Notes: generated by a model not told the origin, from the letters alone. Shown: positions 12,801 through 24,205, numbered from the stretch's first letter. The stretch: 64,000 nucleotides of DNA from Peromyscus leucopus (GCF_004664715.2 NC_051068.1:53206953-53270952); one strand, 5' to 3'. Made by a program: numbers and translations.

Positions 12801-13447
12801 CAGATATTTCTGATAAATGGCCCAATGCTCATCTTTTGACTAGCCTTTCAGCCTTCTTGGGCCCTGACAACAATGTCCTAGTTTTAACTGAAAGTAGTTA
12901 CAGAAGAGAAACATCATCCCTTGCCTCACTGGCAGGCTGAAATGTTAAGTCAAACAAAACTCCCTGACATGGGGAACAAAATGGCTACCTATAATGCCAA
13001 TGACATAATAGGAAAGTGGGCCCAGATTTATCAACTGTTAGATTCATTAACTAAAATATTCTACAATATGATAGGGCACTTGGCCTGCTTTATGCAGAAC
13101 AAAGAGGTATTATATGGTTTTTAAAATGTTTCCACAAAACCATTTTGGGATTATAATCTGGCCATACTCAAAGAAATATTATAAAAAGTAGACCTGAGAA
13201 AAAATAAATGACTGGTACCCAGTCCATTTCCAGGTTCCTTCTAGATAGTAACTCTGATGTCAGCTGTCCCAGGGCCTTTGACCCTACTGCTTCTACTAAT
13301 TACTGTTAGCTCTTACATCACTGATATAATAACTAGGTGATAATTCCTATTTGGGTAACATTAAGCTCATGGTTATTAGATCCAAACATAAACAAGTACC
13401 TACCATAGAGTCAAGGATTTGACCCAGGATACAACTCAAGTGGGGAA
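9900..13447 (+). mobile_element. Probable decayed ERV internal region
   Basis: This is inferred from position: it lies directly upstream of an LTR that has a purine tract at its 5' border. The sequence is AT-rich and full of stops. The longest frame (11,171-11,443, 90 codons) shows no motif I can assign to gag, pol or env, so the limits and identity are uncertain. A B3 SINE has inserted at about 10,325-10,506. No intact viral gene is present and no 5' LTR is recognisable. Confidence 0.35.
10325..10506 (-). mobile_element. B3/B2-class SINE, antisense
   Basis: The plus strand reads 'agatttatttattttataca', 'ccagaagagggcattaggtc', 'gatggttgtgaactaccatg', 'ttggaattgaactcaggaca' and ends 'tgagccatttctccagcccc'. 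That is the complement of a full-length B3 element with its tRNA-derived head at the right end. Confidence 0.85.
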
Positions 13448-13753
13448 TGTAAGACCCAAAGTTAACCTGTAAGCCCTGCCTGCCCAAGGACAAGGTAACT
13501 TCCTGGAACACTGGAAGTTATAGTTCTTGGAAAATAACAGTCAAGCCACATGGGAAAAATACAGTGACCTTATGGGTTTGTCTTTAAAAGGCCCTATAAC
13601 ACTTGTCTCTGGGCCACTCAGGTAGGAATTCCAGGGAGTAGATCTGGCCAGAACCCATCTACCTGGCCAGTATTTAATATTTAATAAAGCTTGTTTCAAA
13701 TTTGACTCAAAATGGTGGAATTGGTTTTTCTCTTCTGACTCTCAGGAATAACA
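13448..13753 (+). mobile_element. ERV 3' LTR (class I-like), isolated
   Basis: The element begins TGTAAGACCC and ends GGAATAACA, giving short inverted ends TGT...ACA. It is preceded by the purine-rich AAGTGGGGAA, as expected of a polypurine tract next to a 3' LTR. Inside are 'ttaaaaggccctataacact' (TATA-like region) and 'taataaagcttg' with AATAAA at about 13,682-13,687, followed by a short U5-like end. The layout U3-R-U5 fits a 306-bp LTR. A matching 5' copy is not seen upstream in the window. Confidence 0.65.
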
Positions 13754-14421
13754 CTCCCTCTCCAGTCATACACTACCGACTTTTAATAATTTGTGTCTAT
13801 AATGAAGAAATAAAAATAGTTCAGATGGCATTATCTAGGTAGCATAATGTAATCCCAGCAACTGGCATTTTAACATTATCATTGTGCTTAAAACAAAACA
13901 AACAACAAACAGACAAAGAAGGTCAGAATAAGTGTAAAATACCCCCAATTATTACTAAATTTCTTTCCCTAGAGGAGGTGTGAACACTGTCTATTCTGTC
14001 TTTCTAAGTTCTTAATAACAAACTAAAGTAGAATCCCACCACAATTTGCCCTGTTTATGAGTCTAAACCATGTTTATGAGTCTAAATATAGAGCACAAGT
14101 TAAGGGCTATTTACAGATTAATGCATTTCCCCCAAAGCAGGTATACTGCAAAGTCTTCATCTTTTCGTGAAAGATGCAGATGATGACTTCCATAGTGCTC
14201 CCCAGTACAACTGCCCCCCAAAAGCCTCTCAGGCAACCAAGTGTGATTAGGGCAAAGTTGCATGCAAATTTAAGAGACCTGCTTGCAGCTTTGGGGCTTC
14301 TTCCTCTTTAAAAAAACGAGCCATTTAAGGAAGTGATGAAGCCTCACAGAGTGATGCAGAAATCCCTCCTGCTCCTGCCTCACTCTTTTGAAATGTATCT
14401 CATTTTTCTACACTTGCTAAG
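13754..14421. other. Intergenic stretch with a short duplication
   Basis: No gene is seen. The 16-bp phrase 'tgtttatgagtctaaa' occurs at 14,052-14,067 and again at 14,071-14,086, a 19-bp tandem step. Pyrimidine-rich sequence just before 14,420 forms the acceptor-like border of the DEUP1-like segment that follows. Confidence 0.6.
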
Positions 14422-14565
14422 GCTTCTTCTTGTGAGGACAAGCTTCAGGAACTGATGGGACAAACTGACATGCTGAGCAATAAGAAGTTGGACTGGGAAA
14501 GAAAGAAGCAGGTGTTGGTGGCATGGTTAGACCTTTGGGATAAAGATTTGCTTGGACCAAAAAGG
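14422..14565 (+). pseudogene. DEUP1/CEP63-like coding segment, exon-shaped, probable fossil
   Basis: This 144-bp segment is open for exactly 48 codons between an acceptor-like 'tctacacttgctaag' and a donor-like AAAAGG|GTAAGAG. The translation starts ASSCEDKLQELMGQTDMLSN and continues KKLDWERKKQ..LDLWDKDLL. From memory, the N-terminal coiled coil of DEUP1 (deuterosome protein, paralogue of the centriole protein CEP63) has the same order: CEAELQELM, QIDIM, SNKK.DWERK, LDLRDQEL. The match covers about 40 residues and fades at the donor-like site. Those families start a long coiled coil here, but no further homologous block is recognisable downstream, so a working gene is not supported. It could be a duplicated exon, a piece of a retrocopy, or an exon of an undescribed gene. 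The flanking splice-like sites favour a genomic exon copy, but one-exon evidence is weak. Confidence 0.55.
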
Positions 14566-15321
14566 GTAAGAGGTATTAAGCACACGTCAGTGAAATTTTC
14601 ACACACCAGATTCTTGCAAATTATATTGTGACATCATGATATATTTTTCATTACAGACATTTCTCAGGCATAGTATTTTTAATTTATAATTTTGTCAGCA
14701 AATATCTTGTTAAATTTATGCTGTCAAACAGAATCAGAGGATAAACTAAAACAAGTATTTACTGACAGAAACTGACTTACAACATCAATGCTGCCAATAA
14801 ATGTAAACAGATATTTAAGATACATGTGAAATATGTGTGTGCATGTGTGCATATCATGTGTGTTTGTTTGTGTGTATGTTATTATAACCTACATTGGGGT
14901 TTCCTCTTTCCTAAATAAAATTCTCAGGTAGATAGTGAGCAGGAGATATGTAGCAAGCACGTGAAAAGGACACTTTAAATATTGAAATAAGTGAGTTATT
15001 TTGGGTTTCAGATGTGATCTGGGATGAAAAAATTTCTCTCCTGAGTCCCTACAGACTATAAGAGCACATTCATCCAAATATCACTAATAAATATAAACAT
15101 AAAATTAAAAAAGGTATATGTGAAATAATCTTGTTTGGAAACAATGGTATAAATTTGTTTGATGTTATAGAAATGCTGGCCTAGTGACCAAAGCTATCTT
15201 TGTTCAACAGGGTTCAGGAGCTCTTGCTGCTTCTACACTGCTACAAAGTATTTCATGAAAATGCATGTCAAGAGTTGACTGTCAAAAAAAAAGTATATTT
15301 GGTAAAGGTGAGCGTGTGCTT

Positions 15322-15360
<39 letters not shown>

Positions 15361-17186
15361 CTATAGTGCCTATTTAGGAAGGGTTTCTTCTACTCCTATG
15401 GCTACTGACTGCTGAGCCAGTGCTCACAGGAGAATCTTGGGATGCACAGGCTTTGGGGTTGAGGAAAAGCAGACTTACATTTCAGGACTCGCCAGTGAAA
15501 GTTCTACAGTGAGGAATTACACAGCATACACATTTTCATTCGCCACTGTCCAGCTCTGTTGACTTCTGGATGGAAGTTGGTTTTGGCCAACCTGAGCACA
15601 TTAGTGTTTGGCAGGCTGATGTGGCTGATGGTTCTGGTCTCTGTTTGCCATAAAGGGAGGTCCACTCATTCTAGCATGTACAAGGACCTGTGTTGACTCA
15701 TACATGCAAGTAGATGCCTTGTCTACCTTCAAACAGAACAACCCGAATCTTTAACAAGTGCTCTTAGACATCTTTTTCTCTTTACTATGTTAGTTCCTAT
15801 AAAATGCAACAATTATCCAGTGAAGTGGTAAGGAATGGAAACCTAACCAAAGGAAATTCTTTAGTTACATTAGCAGAGTTTTTATGTGAATAATGATGGC
15901 ACAGTCTCCCAAACAGATAAAAACAGGGAATTCTAAGTCTTAGTTTACAATGTGGCAGTACCAAAGATCTCTGGTTAAACACCCCTCCACATTGTGTACT
16001 GTCTTAATATACACCCAGGAGACAGCCTGGTTAGAGGTTAATCTCTAAAGAGAGAGAAAGATCATTTCAGAGCAGACGGTGAATTTATATTTACCTGGAA
16101 AAAAAGTTGTGTTACTCATGTTACACAGTGAGTTCCAGACACTTATCTAAAAAGAAAAAAAATCAAATCTTATAAACAAACAAATACCATCTTTTTAGAG
16201 TTTGTCAGTCCTACGGGATATGGTATTCTGAAAAAAAAAATACTAAGAGTCTAGGAACCTATGGCTTTACATGTAAGAATACATACAGATGGACATCTGT
16301 CACAGCTCAAGGGGCTTCGACAGATGTGGCTTAGTTCTTTCAAACTATTTATATCATAGTAGTAAACATCCATATTTTGTTTCTATAGATGAAAGGCTAT
16401 ACCTGTAATGAAATAACCACAGAAAGGAATTCTGTGTTTTGCTGTCTTTATAGACAATTGCCTCTAAAGGGATGGAACTTTGTCTAGTCCAAGTCACAGT
16501 GAGGCAGAGCAGATGATATCCCAGCTGACCATCTAGTAAGAGAGACAAATCAAGACACACACACAATAACAGAAGTCAGGATACACATCCAATTAAGGCA
16601 TAAGAACATTTGCTTCTAAATACAACAATTTTTAAAAATTAATATGATTTTATGGGTTAAAACACTTATCAAGATATCTAATTATATTTCAGAGGTTCTC
16701 TAACCCAGGGTTTTAGGGATTGTAGCTATCCTTCATAGTTCTGAGTCATTACTAAATTACATTTTTCATGATTGTCAAACATCTGTCCAAGCAACCCCAC
16801 CTGCATTAAGAACAAACTTAAATTAGCTTTTTGTGAATGTTACCTGAAGAAAAATATCAGAAAATGTTCAAAGAGGAAGCTCAGTTCAAGTAAAACTGCT
16901 GTGTTGAGCCAAGAGTAAATGTTTGTTCTGCATTCTTAAAATAGCTACCAATAAGTAAGTTCACAGAAGCCAACATCTGGAGGAGAGGCTGACTCAGATA
17001 ACCCTTCCCATCCCCTTAGGAGGGACTGTCAGCAGTCCACAGACCTGACTATGATGTACACTCGAAAGAAAGTGTAGCTGATTTCATGAAGTTGGTCCCA
17101 GTGTGCATTGGGATATAATGCTTGTTCAACACAAATACAACTCAATCACTCATATGTGAATGTAAATAATTTCCATATGTGTTAAG

Positions 17187-17188
<2 letters not shown>
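14566..17188. other. Intergenic stretch, no gene recognised
   Basis: AT-rich sequence with a short TG-rich patch at 14,828-14,880 and the (GT)n run at 15,322-15,358. No family resemblance is found in the short frames. The DEUP1-like homology does not continue here as far as I can see. Confidence 0.45.
15322..15358. repeat. (GT)n microsatellite
   Basis: About 18 GT units, pure apart from the first unit. Confidence 0.95.
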
Positions 17189-17234
<46 letters not shown>

Positions 17235-17288
17235 CAGACAGACAGACAGACAGAGACACACAGAGAGAAACAGAGAAACAGAGAGAGA
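17189..17288. repeat. (GA)n-(GACA)n compound microsatellite
   Basis: A pure GA run of about 40 bp is followed by GACA units and then a degenerate GA/GAAACA tail. The strand-symmetric frames over it (Arg/Glu-rich on plus, Ser/Leu-rich on minus) are repeat artefacts. Confidence 0.95.
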
Positions 17289-18309
17289 TTTTCATTCCAC
17301 CACCCTTTACAAACAAAATATGCCGGCTTTTCCTCTCTAACATACCCAAAAGCCAACAAACTTTAAGGTATCTCTCATGTCAGAGAATAACTCAGTAGAA
17401 AGCTGAGTGAAGAACTGCTCTACTGAAGACAATTTCAGAAAATGAGCACCACTACACAAGCTGTTTATCATAATGTCAGTCATACGCATATTTATCACCT
17501 TTGGATTCATCAGTTTAAAAAACCCAGATAGCATATAAGTGAAGCATACTGGAACATTTCCATTATTAACAGCAACAGGAAAACATAAATATAACCTCCT
17601 CTTCCACCCTGGGTGTGCTTAGCAAGATTTGTAATGCCTTTTATTATTGTGTTCACAGAAAATATTCAAAGGAGATTTAAAGTAGAACACAACAATATGA
17701 TTTATTTCTGTTCTTTTTCAACATTACTTCTGATGCAGCATTGAAATAATAGCATGTTATTTTAGTGAATAAAGCCAATATCCTTTTTTAAAGGAATGAA
17801 CTATAAAAAATTAAAAATGCCCAAAAACAGAATAGAAATGCGTTGGCTTGGATTCCCTGCATCCCACAATGTTTGTGTACATAACATAAACACGTTAAAG
17901 TTGGGGCACACGAATGATTTGGCCCTAGAGTGCTGTTATCTTCATGTTGTCTATGTTGAGGAGCACCATAAAAACAGCTTGTCTCAGCCAAAAGTGATTT
18001 CAAAGAGGAATCAAAGTTTAGTATGCTGTCTTTAGATTTCCCTTAAAGCATAGGAATTGGTTTGGTGGTGTTTATTTCTTAAGGCTATAGTGATACATTT
18101 TGATATCTTGTTTTAGGTGCAAGGAGAAGGCTTCTAGGACACTTAGACTTCTGTCCGAGCTCTTCCTTTCTTTTTCTTTTCTTTTCTTTTCTTTTTTTTT
18201 CTTGGCATCTAGATAAATTACTCCTGTCTCTAAGCCTTAGATTCCTCATCTACAAAATAGGAAAACTGCTGATAGTTTTCTACTAGTAGCTTCATCGGCT
18301 GTAGCATCA
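17289..18309. other. Intergenic stretch, no gene recognised
   Basis: Unremarkable AT-rich sequence with a pyrimidine run (CTTTT)n at about 18,165-18,200 of the kind left by a SINE or L1 tail in antisense. No exon-like or RNA-like feature was found. Confidence 0.45.
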
Positions 18310-18780
18310 ACTTGAGTTATCCATCAACAAGTGAGCAAGAAAAGACAATGTGATACATATGTGTACTGTCCATCATTAAACAAGAAGGAAATTCTGTCAC
18401 CTCCAAAAACATAGATGAACCTGGAGAACATTATACTAAATGAAATGAGCTAAACATGGAAAGATAGTTTTTCTTACATGTGTAGCCTAAATAATGTCAA
18501 GATTATATAAGCAGAGACCAGAATGGCGCTTGCAGGTAATGTTTATACTAGGACTAATGAGGAGATGTTGGGCAAATTTACAGCATTTTAATCAGATAGG
18601 AGTAAGTTTAGGAGATTTATTTTATAGTATGCCAACTATAATTACTATCAGTGTCTTATACAGGTAGGGATTGCTGGATATAGATCACGAATGTGCTTGT
18701 CACACACAAATAAATGATGAGCATGTGGCATGATCTCTTAATTTGATCATTTGTAGTGTAAACATATATATGAGTATTAT
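18310..18780 (+). mobile_element. Old L1 fragment, end of ORF2 and 3' UTR
   Basis: The passage 'gatacatatgtgtactgtcc', 'catcattaaacaagaaggaa', 'gatgaacctggagaacatta' and 'tactaaatgaaatgagctaa' matches the well-known closing stretch of mammalian L1 ORF2 (the one with 'atggacctggagaacatcat' in many L1 families). It is on the plus strand and heavily mutated. Boundaries are approximate. Confidence 0.6.
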
Positions 18781-19330
18781 ATTGTGAACAATAAGCATAC
18801 GTATTAATTTGTCAATCATACTTTAACAAAAATGAAGCAACAACAAAAGTTTTATTTATTTATCATCTTTCAAAGTAGAATATATGGTCAAGAAAGACAA
18901 AACATTTGTGTGTGTGTGTTATTTATCAATGTGACCCATTCCAGTGGCTAGAACTTTAGTTTTTAGATATTTAGCAGATATTTGACAAAGAAATAAAGGA
19001 CTTCTTTTTATATTCTTTCCACTCTATCTTTGGCCTGTAATGAATTCAATAATTGAATTATCTAGAAAGAATTTTAGAATTATCCACTAGGACCATGGGG
19101 CTTTAAAAACATACCAATGCCTTAAGCCTATCATGACTAGCTAAATCAATTTCTTGAAAGAAATAATAGACAAAAATAAATGCTATCCAGTCTACTCAAA
19201 AATCCACTGAGAAGTTCAGAATCTCCCACCCATGCAACTCTATGAAGAGCCAACACACATGCAGTACATTGCATCTGAGAAAGGCAGCATCTCCTTCATA
19301 AGTAGATGTTTCTGTAGCAGGAATCTTAAA

Positions 19331-19823
19331 TGTTCTTATTAATAAAATCAAACCCGAGGCCAGTTATTGGGGTCAATGCTGGTAGATCAGAGAGACAGAA
19401 CAAGCCACAGCTATCTCACCTTGCCAATTCCTCAGCTGGTCTTGTCTCCTCAGACTGGAGGCCTCTGAGTCCTCATCCGGAATGGGTCTCAGCTGAATTA
19501 CTGCTCAAAAGCCTGTATGCTTAACCAGCTAAAAACTTCTCGTTTCTGGTTCTCACGCCTTATATATCTTTCTCTTTCTACCACCACTCCCTGGGATTAA
19601 AGGCTGGCTTTCTGGGATTAAAGGCGTGTGTCACCATGCTTGGCTATTTCCAGTGTGGCCTTGAACTCACAGAGATCCAGAGGGATTTCTATCTCTGGAA
19701 TGCTAGGATTAAAGGTGTGAGTGCCACCTTTTTCTAGCCTTTGTATCTAGTGGCTGTCTGTTCTCTGACCCCAGATAAATTTATTAGAGTACACAATATT
19801 TTGGGGAACACAATACCACCACA
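19331..19823. mobile_element. LTR-like composite repeat containing B1-like segments
   Basis: The block starts 'tgttcttattaataaaatca' and ends 'ggggaacacaataccaccaca', giving TG...CA ends. Its centre holds three antisense B1-type phrases: 'ctgggattaaaggctggctt', 'tgggattaaaggcgtgtgtc' and 'ctaggattaaaggtgtgagt', with 'ccttgaactcacagagatcc' between them. I recall this as a widespread cricetid repeat. No clear target duplication was found, so the ends and the class are uncertain. Confidence 0.5.
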
Positions 19824-21619
19824 TGTTTCATTACTTGCTCAATGAGAATTAGGTTTGCAAAGGAAATCACTGGTATTTCCTTAAGGAATAATAATCCAGC
19901 ATGCTTGCACAATACATCTAAATGAACTATATCATTTGTTCCTCAGTCTGCTGGGGAAGGTAAACGAATTACAATTGTCTAAAATTGGAAATAATCTGAA
20001 TCTTGATGGTTGGCTTAAGGGGAAAGAGATGACTGTATATACTTATTCTTCACAGTTTTATGATTTAAGGAAAAAATAAACTATTTTAGTCTGTCATCTG
20101 TCCATGTTCAGATAAAATTTGCCACTCAATGTGTTAGCATTGGCAGAGTAACAAGGAAGGACTAATTGATGTGAGCCTTTCACTGTCCTAGCAAATTCTC
20201 GCTAAACAGTGAGCCACCCGTGAGTACTGCTAGACCTCAGATGCTATCCTAAGATAGGCTGCGCTTTGCCTGTTTCTTCCACTCCCACCTGCAGGACTTT
20301 TCCACATCCTTCTACTGGCTACCACTCTGAACCTTCCTGTATCTTCATTGGCTTAACCCAGTGACCTAAATAGAGCAGACAACAGTCTGTTCACAGCACT
20401 GCATCACTTGAAAGATTATTGATTCTCTTGTGAACTAGTGTCCTCTTTGATTCAATACTTCATTTAAATCATGATTCTGTCCTGTTCCCCCTAAGAAATT
20501 TTAATTAGTGAATTCAGGCACTCTGGAAACAGATTGCAACAGGCTAAGAAATAATGACCTATTATCTACTGGATAACAATGGCTTGAGAACTGGGGTCAG
20601 GTTTGTTCTTTATCTTCTAAGGAAAGCCATCTCGGCATCTCTAATGTGCTAGAAAATATTTTTTCCTTGAGGGTGAAGAGGTCTATTAAGCTCACATTCT
20701 CATTTGGTAAAGTTGAAAGTACTCACTAGAATTAGAAGGGGCAATTTCTGCAGCCAGGGAGTCTGCATTTAGATGGTCTTATGTCTACACATGGGAAGAC
20801 TCTCAATAAAGCATTTCCCTGAAACAATCATTGAAGATTCTTAGAATCAAAAGTCACCATGAAGAAAATGTAGGCCACGCAGGCCTGATGTTTCAACAGC
20901 TTTAAGAATAAACCTGATTTCCTCCTGGTGTATGTCAGAGTTATTAAAATGTTAATGACATCAGCCATCATAAAAAGCCTTAATTCCCAAGGATTTATAT
21001 TACATCATTATACTCCTCATTAAAGAATTTAGCATCATCCATAGGCATTTAAATTTATGGAGAGATGACAATTTGCCTTTATGTCTTTATGAAGTTCCTT
21101 TTCACATTTGAGCCAAGAATATGAACACAGAGCCTTGCGTCCTAGGTCCATTTTTTAAAGCAGTGTTCACTCAGTTCAATCCCAGACCCTTGACACATCG
21201 CAAATGTATTATGGGGAAATGCTGTCCACTATTTCTTTGCCAAGAAAGAATTTATCATCATCTAAAAGATTCTAGGAGGATATACAATAAATTGGATATG
21301 AAATAAATAAAACCATCCATACAAAACCGATCTTACTCCAACGAGAATATGATGGATCATTCAGGAGTTAGTACGTCTGACTGTGTCCAGGAACACAGAT
21401 TCAGATCACTCCAAATTCCATCTTCCAACTTCCTAATAGCTTCACAAAGTTTTTGTGCATACAGAGCTAAAGACACTTTTCATATACTTTTGGTGGAAAC
21501 ATCAGGTAGCTGGGTTATAGCTAAGTGAAGAAATTCTGCTGTAGATTTCAGATGCTATGTAATATAACATCCTTAGGTTTGGGGTTGGTAGAAGCTAGTA
21601 GTCTTTTACATTAATACAT
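19824..21619. other. Intergenic stretch, no gene recognised
   Basis: Mixed-composition sequence without recognised repeats or exon-like segments. The short frame at 21,121-21,306 has no family features. Confidence 0.45.
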
Positions 21620-21980
21620 TGTAGTGGTTTGAAAGAAAATGGCCCCCAAAGAGAGTGGCATTACTAGGTGTGGCTTTGTTGGAGTAGGTACGGCCTTGTG
21701 GAGGAAGTGTGTCACTGTGGGGGTGGGCTTTACAGTCTCCTTTGTTCAAGCTACACTCAGTGTGGTAGACAGTCCACTGCTGGTTGCCTACAGATCAAGA
21801 TGTAGAGCTCTCAGCTCTTTCTCCAGCTCCATGCCTGCCTGCATCTCACCATGTTTCCCATGATGATGATAATGAACTAAACTTCTGAAACTGTAAGCTA
21901 GCCCCAATTAAATGGTTTCCTTTAAAAAAAAAGTTGCCATAGTCATGGTGTCTCTTCACAGCAATTGAAACCCTAAGACA
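21620..21980 (+). mobile_element. MaLR (MT/ORR1-type) solo LTR with TACAT target duplication
   Basis: It starts TGTAGTGGTTTGAAAG and ends ACCCTAAGACA. Diagnostic inner phrases of mouse-type MT LTRs are present: 'tggctttgttggagtaggt', 'gtgtcactgtgggggtgggc', 'gatgtagagctctcagctc', 'gatgataatgaactaaac' and 'cccaattaaatggtttcc' followed by 'catggtgtctcttcacagca'. Exact 5-bp duplications TACAT lie at 21,615-21,619 and 21,981-21,985, as expected of ERVL-MaLR insertion. Confidence 0.9.
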
Positions 21981-22205
21981 TACATCTGAAAATCAATGTA
22001 TTTCATCTGATAGTCTCTAGGATATTATGTCAGAAATACATGGGCAATGGGTGACTATTAAGAAGGTTAAAGATAACTCAAGATAATTTGACTCTAGATC
22101 TGCAACATTCCACCTCTCCCCAATGACAGTTCAGTCAGTCAATCAATCTTGTAGAATCTTGTAGCACAACTGTGGCCTCTTTTATACTCCTTTAGTACTT
22201 GCCAA

Positions 22206-22550
22206 TGTAGTGGCTTGAATGTGAGTTATCCTTCATAGTCTCACACATTTGGACACTCAGTCCCCAGGGGGTGATGTTGTTTGAGAAAGGTGTGAAACTT
22301 TTATGAGTGGAGTCTTGCTGGAAGAAGTGGGTGACTGGCAGATGGCAGTGAGATTTTATGGCTACCCCTATTCCTGTCCTCTCTCTGATTCTTGACTGGA
22401 AATTCAGTGTGAGTAGCCAACTCCATGTTCCTGATGCTATATGGAAAGCATCCCCTGGGCCCTAAGTCAGAGAAAACTGCTCCCTTTAAATTTCTAGTTC
22501 TCAGTCATTTGGTCACAGCAATGCAAAATATAGTGAATACAACTGGGACA
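22206..22550 (+). mobile_element. Older MaLR-type LTR
   Basis: It starts TGTAGTGGCTTGAATGTGAG and ends AACTGGGACA, with 'cactcagtccccaggg', 'tgttgtttgagaaaggtgtg' and 'ggtcacagcaatgcaaaata' in the order seen in ORR1/MT LTRs. Flanking GCCAA and GCCTT may be a decayed 5-bp target duplication. It is more diverged than the copy at 21,620. Confidence 0.65.
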
Positions 22551-22600
22551 GCCTTGAGTTCTCATATCTTTATCTTTACTCTGGAGTCATTATCAGTATG

Positions 22601-23002
22601 TGCTGTGGGATGTTCTATATGTTAAATGTGTTGCTCTGACTGGTTAATAAATAAAATGCTGATTGGCCAGTAGCCAGGCAGGAAGTATAGGCGGGACAAG
22701 GAGAGAAGAGAATTCTGGGAAGTAGAAGGCTGAGTCAGAGAGCCGCTGCCAGCTGCTGCTATGACAAGCAAGATGTAAGGTACTGGAAGGCCATGAGCCA
22801 TGTGGCAACTTATAGACTAATAGACATGGGTTAATTTAAGATAGAAGAATTAGATAGCTAGAAGCCTGCCATGGCCATACAGTTTGTAAACAATATAAGT
22901 CTCTGTGTGTTTACTTGGTTTGGGTCTGAGAGGCTGTCGGACTGGCAGGTGAGAGAGATTTGTCTTGACTATGGGCCAGGCAGGAAAACTCTAGCTCCAA
23001 CA
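22601..23002 (+). mobile_element. Solo ERV-type LTR, second copy of the family at 1,571
   Basis: It starts TGCTGTGGGATG and ends CTCCAACA, flanked by AGTATG (22,595-22,600) and AGTATC (23,003-23,008), a 5-of-6 match for a 6-bp target duplication. It contains 'ctgattggccagtagccagg' followed by 'caggaagtataggcggga', and the core 'gacatgggttaatttaagat'. It is 402 bp, longer than the 352-bp copy at 1,571-1,922, so one of them has internal indels. Confidence 0.8.
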
Positions 23003-24205
23003 AGTATCCTCATAACACCCCAATAACTTCAGTAGCATGGTTTAAGCTACCGTCTTCCAACCTTATTTCACCAGGGAAACCACTCTTCTCTCAGTGCTCA
23101 CCAACCTCCCGAGGATGTGCCATTTAGAGCTTTCCTAATTAGTACTTAAGATAATGTCTCCCATTATTCTAATTTTATGAGAATTTATTGGCATCCTTCT
23201 GGCAATGACTATACAACTCACTTTCAGATAGCACATGTGAGAGAAAAAAGTTTGAACACACGTGGGAAAGGAACGTGAGTGTGTGGCCTTGTCTGGGCTG
23301 AGGACATTGTTGAATTGGAGTTAAGGAACATCTGGTCCACCTCGTTGTAGTCAAGAGTGGAACCCTCCCCGGGACAGCTGCACGACAACAAATAGACTGG
23401 CTGGATTACAGCTGAGCTCTGCAGCAGCAAGGTTCAGCAGCTGCTTCCTTTCCTGTGGAGGTCATCCAAATTTCCTCAGCCCTTTCTTCCTCTTCATCAC
23501 CCTTACATTGCTAATCAACATGAACAGCGGAGTGGATCGGAGTGCTGACCAGCACTGAATGGTGGAGTCGGGGAGTGTGCCATCCTCCATCCTCCTTCCA
23601 TTATGCACACCAGTTTGTCTAGGTTAGGGAGGGAAGTACCATCAAGGCTGCTCACGCAAGACCACTCATGTGTCTGCTCTGGGTGGTCTATTTTTGTCTG
23701 TCATTGCAGATGACCCAAGAAGTACCACCAACCGTGGCAGAGGATTTCTCTTTCGAAACAGAAACCTATACTGAGGTGTGTTCAAGGTAACTGTCACATT
23801 TTATTTGAGACAGTATCACTTTGATGTGTTCTAAGAGGAAGAATCAGACAGCTGTTAGGACCAGCTGTTAGGTCCTGTGGGACCTCATGTAGGGAGCCAT
23901 GCCAACACATACATGGCAAAACCATACCAATACCATTAATATCCAATATTATATTATTTTCTGTATGCTTACTGTTTCTGCTTCTGTTGAAATGGGTTTT
24001 TACTCTGGAGTCCAGGCTGGCCTAGAACATACCATGTAATGCAGGCAAAATAGCCCAAGCAAGCTCTTAAACTTTAAAACCAAAGACAATAAGAAAATAC
24101 ATACTTATACTATCCAAGCCAAAAATAAACAAACAAACAAAAAACAAAAACTGGTCAGTACACCAATATTGGTACATGATTTCGCTAATAAGAAAATGAG
24201 TTTCA
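23003..24205. other. Intergenic stretch holding an unassigned exon-like segment
   Basis: Most of this stretch is unremarkable. At 23,710-23,786 there is a 77-bp segment bordered by a pyrimidine-rich tract plus CATTGCAG and by CAAG|GTAACT, open from an ATG at its first base (see the findings). 'cagctgttaggaccagctgt' at about 23,850-23,870 is a small local duplication. Confidence 0.5.

Noticed and set aside
15200..15300. Possible further exon after the DEUP1-like piece ('tttgttcaacag' followed by an open frame)
   Set aside because: No resemblance to the next DEUP1 or CEP63 residues as I remember them, and no clear donor before the (GT)n tract.
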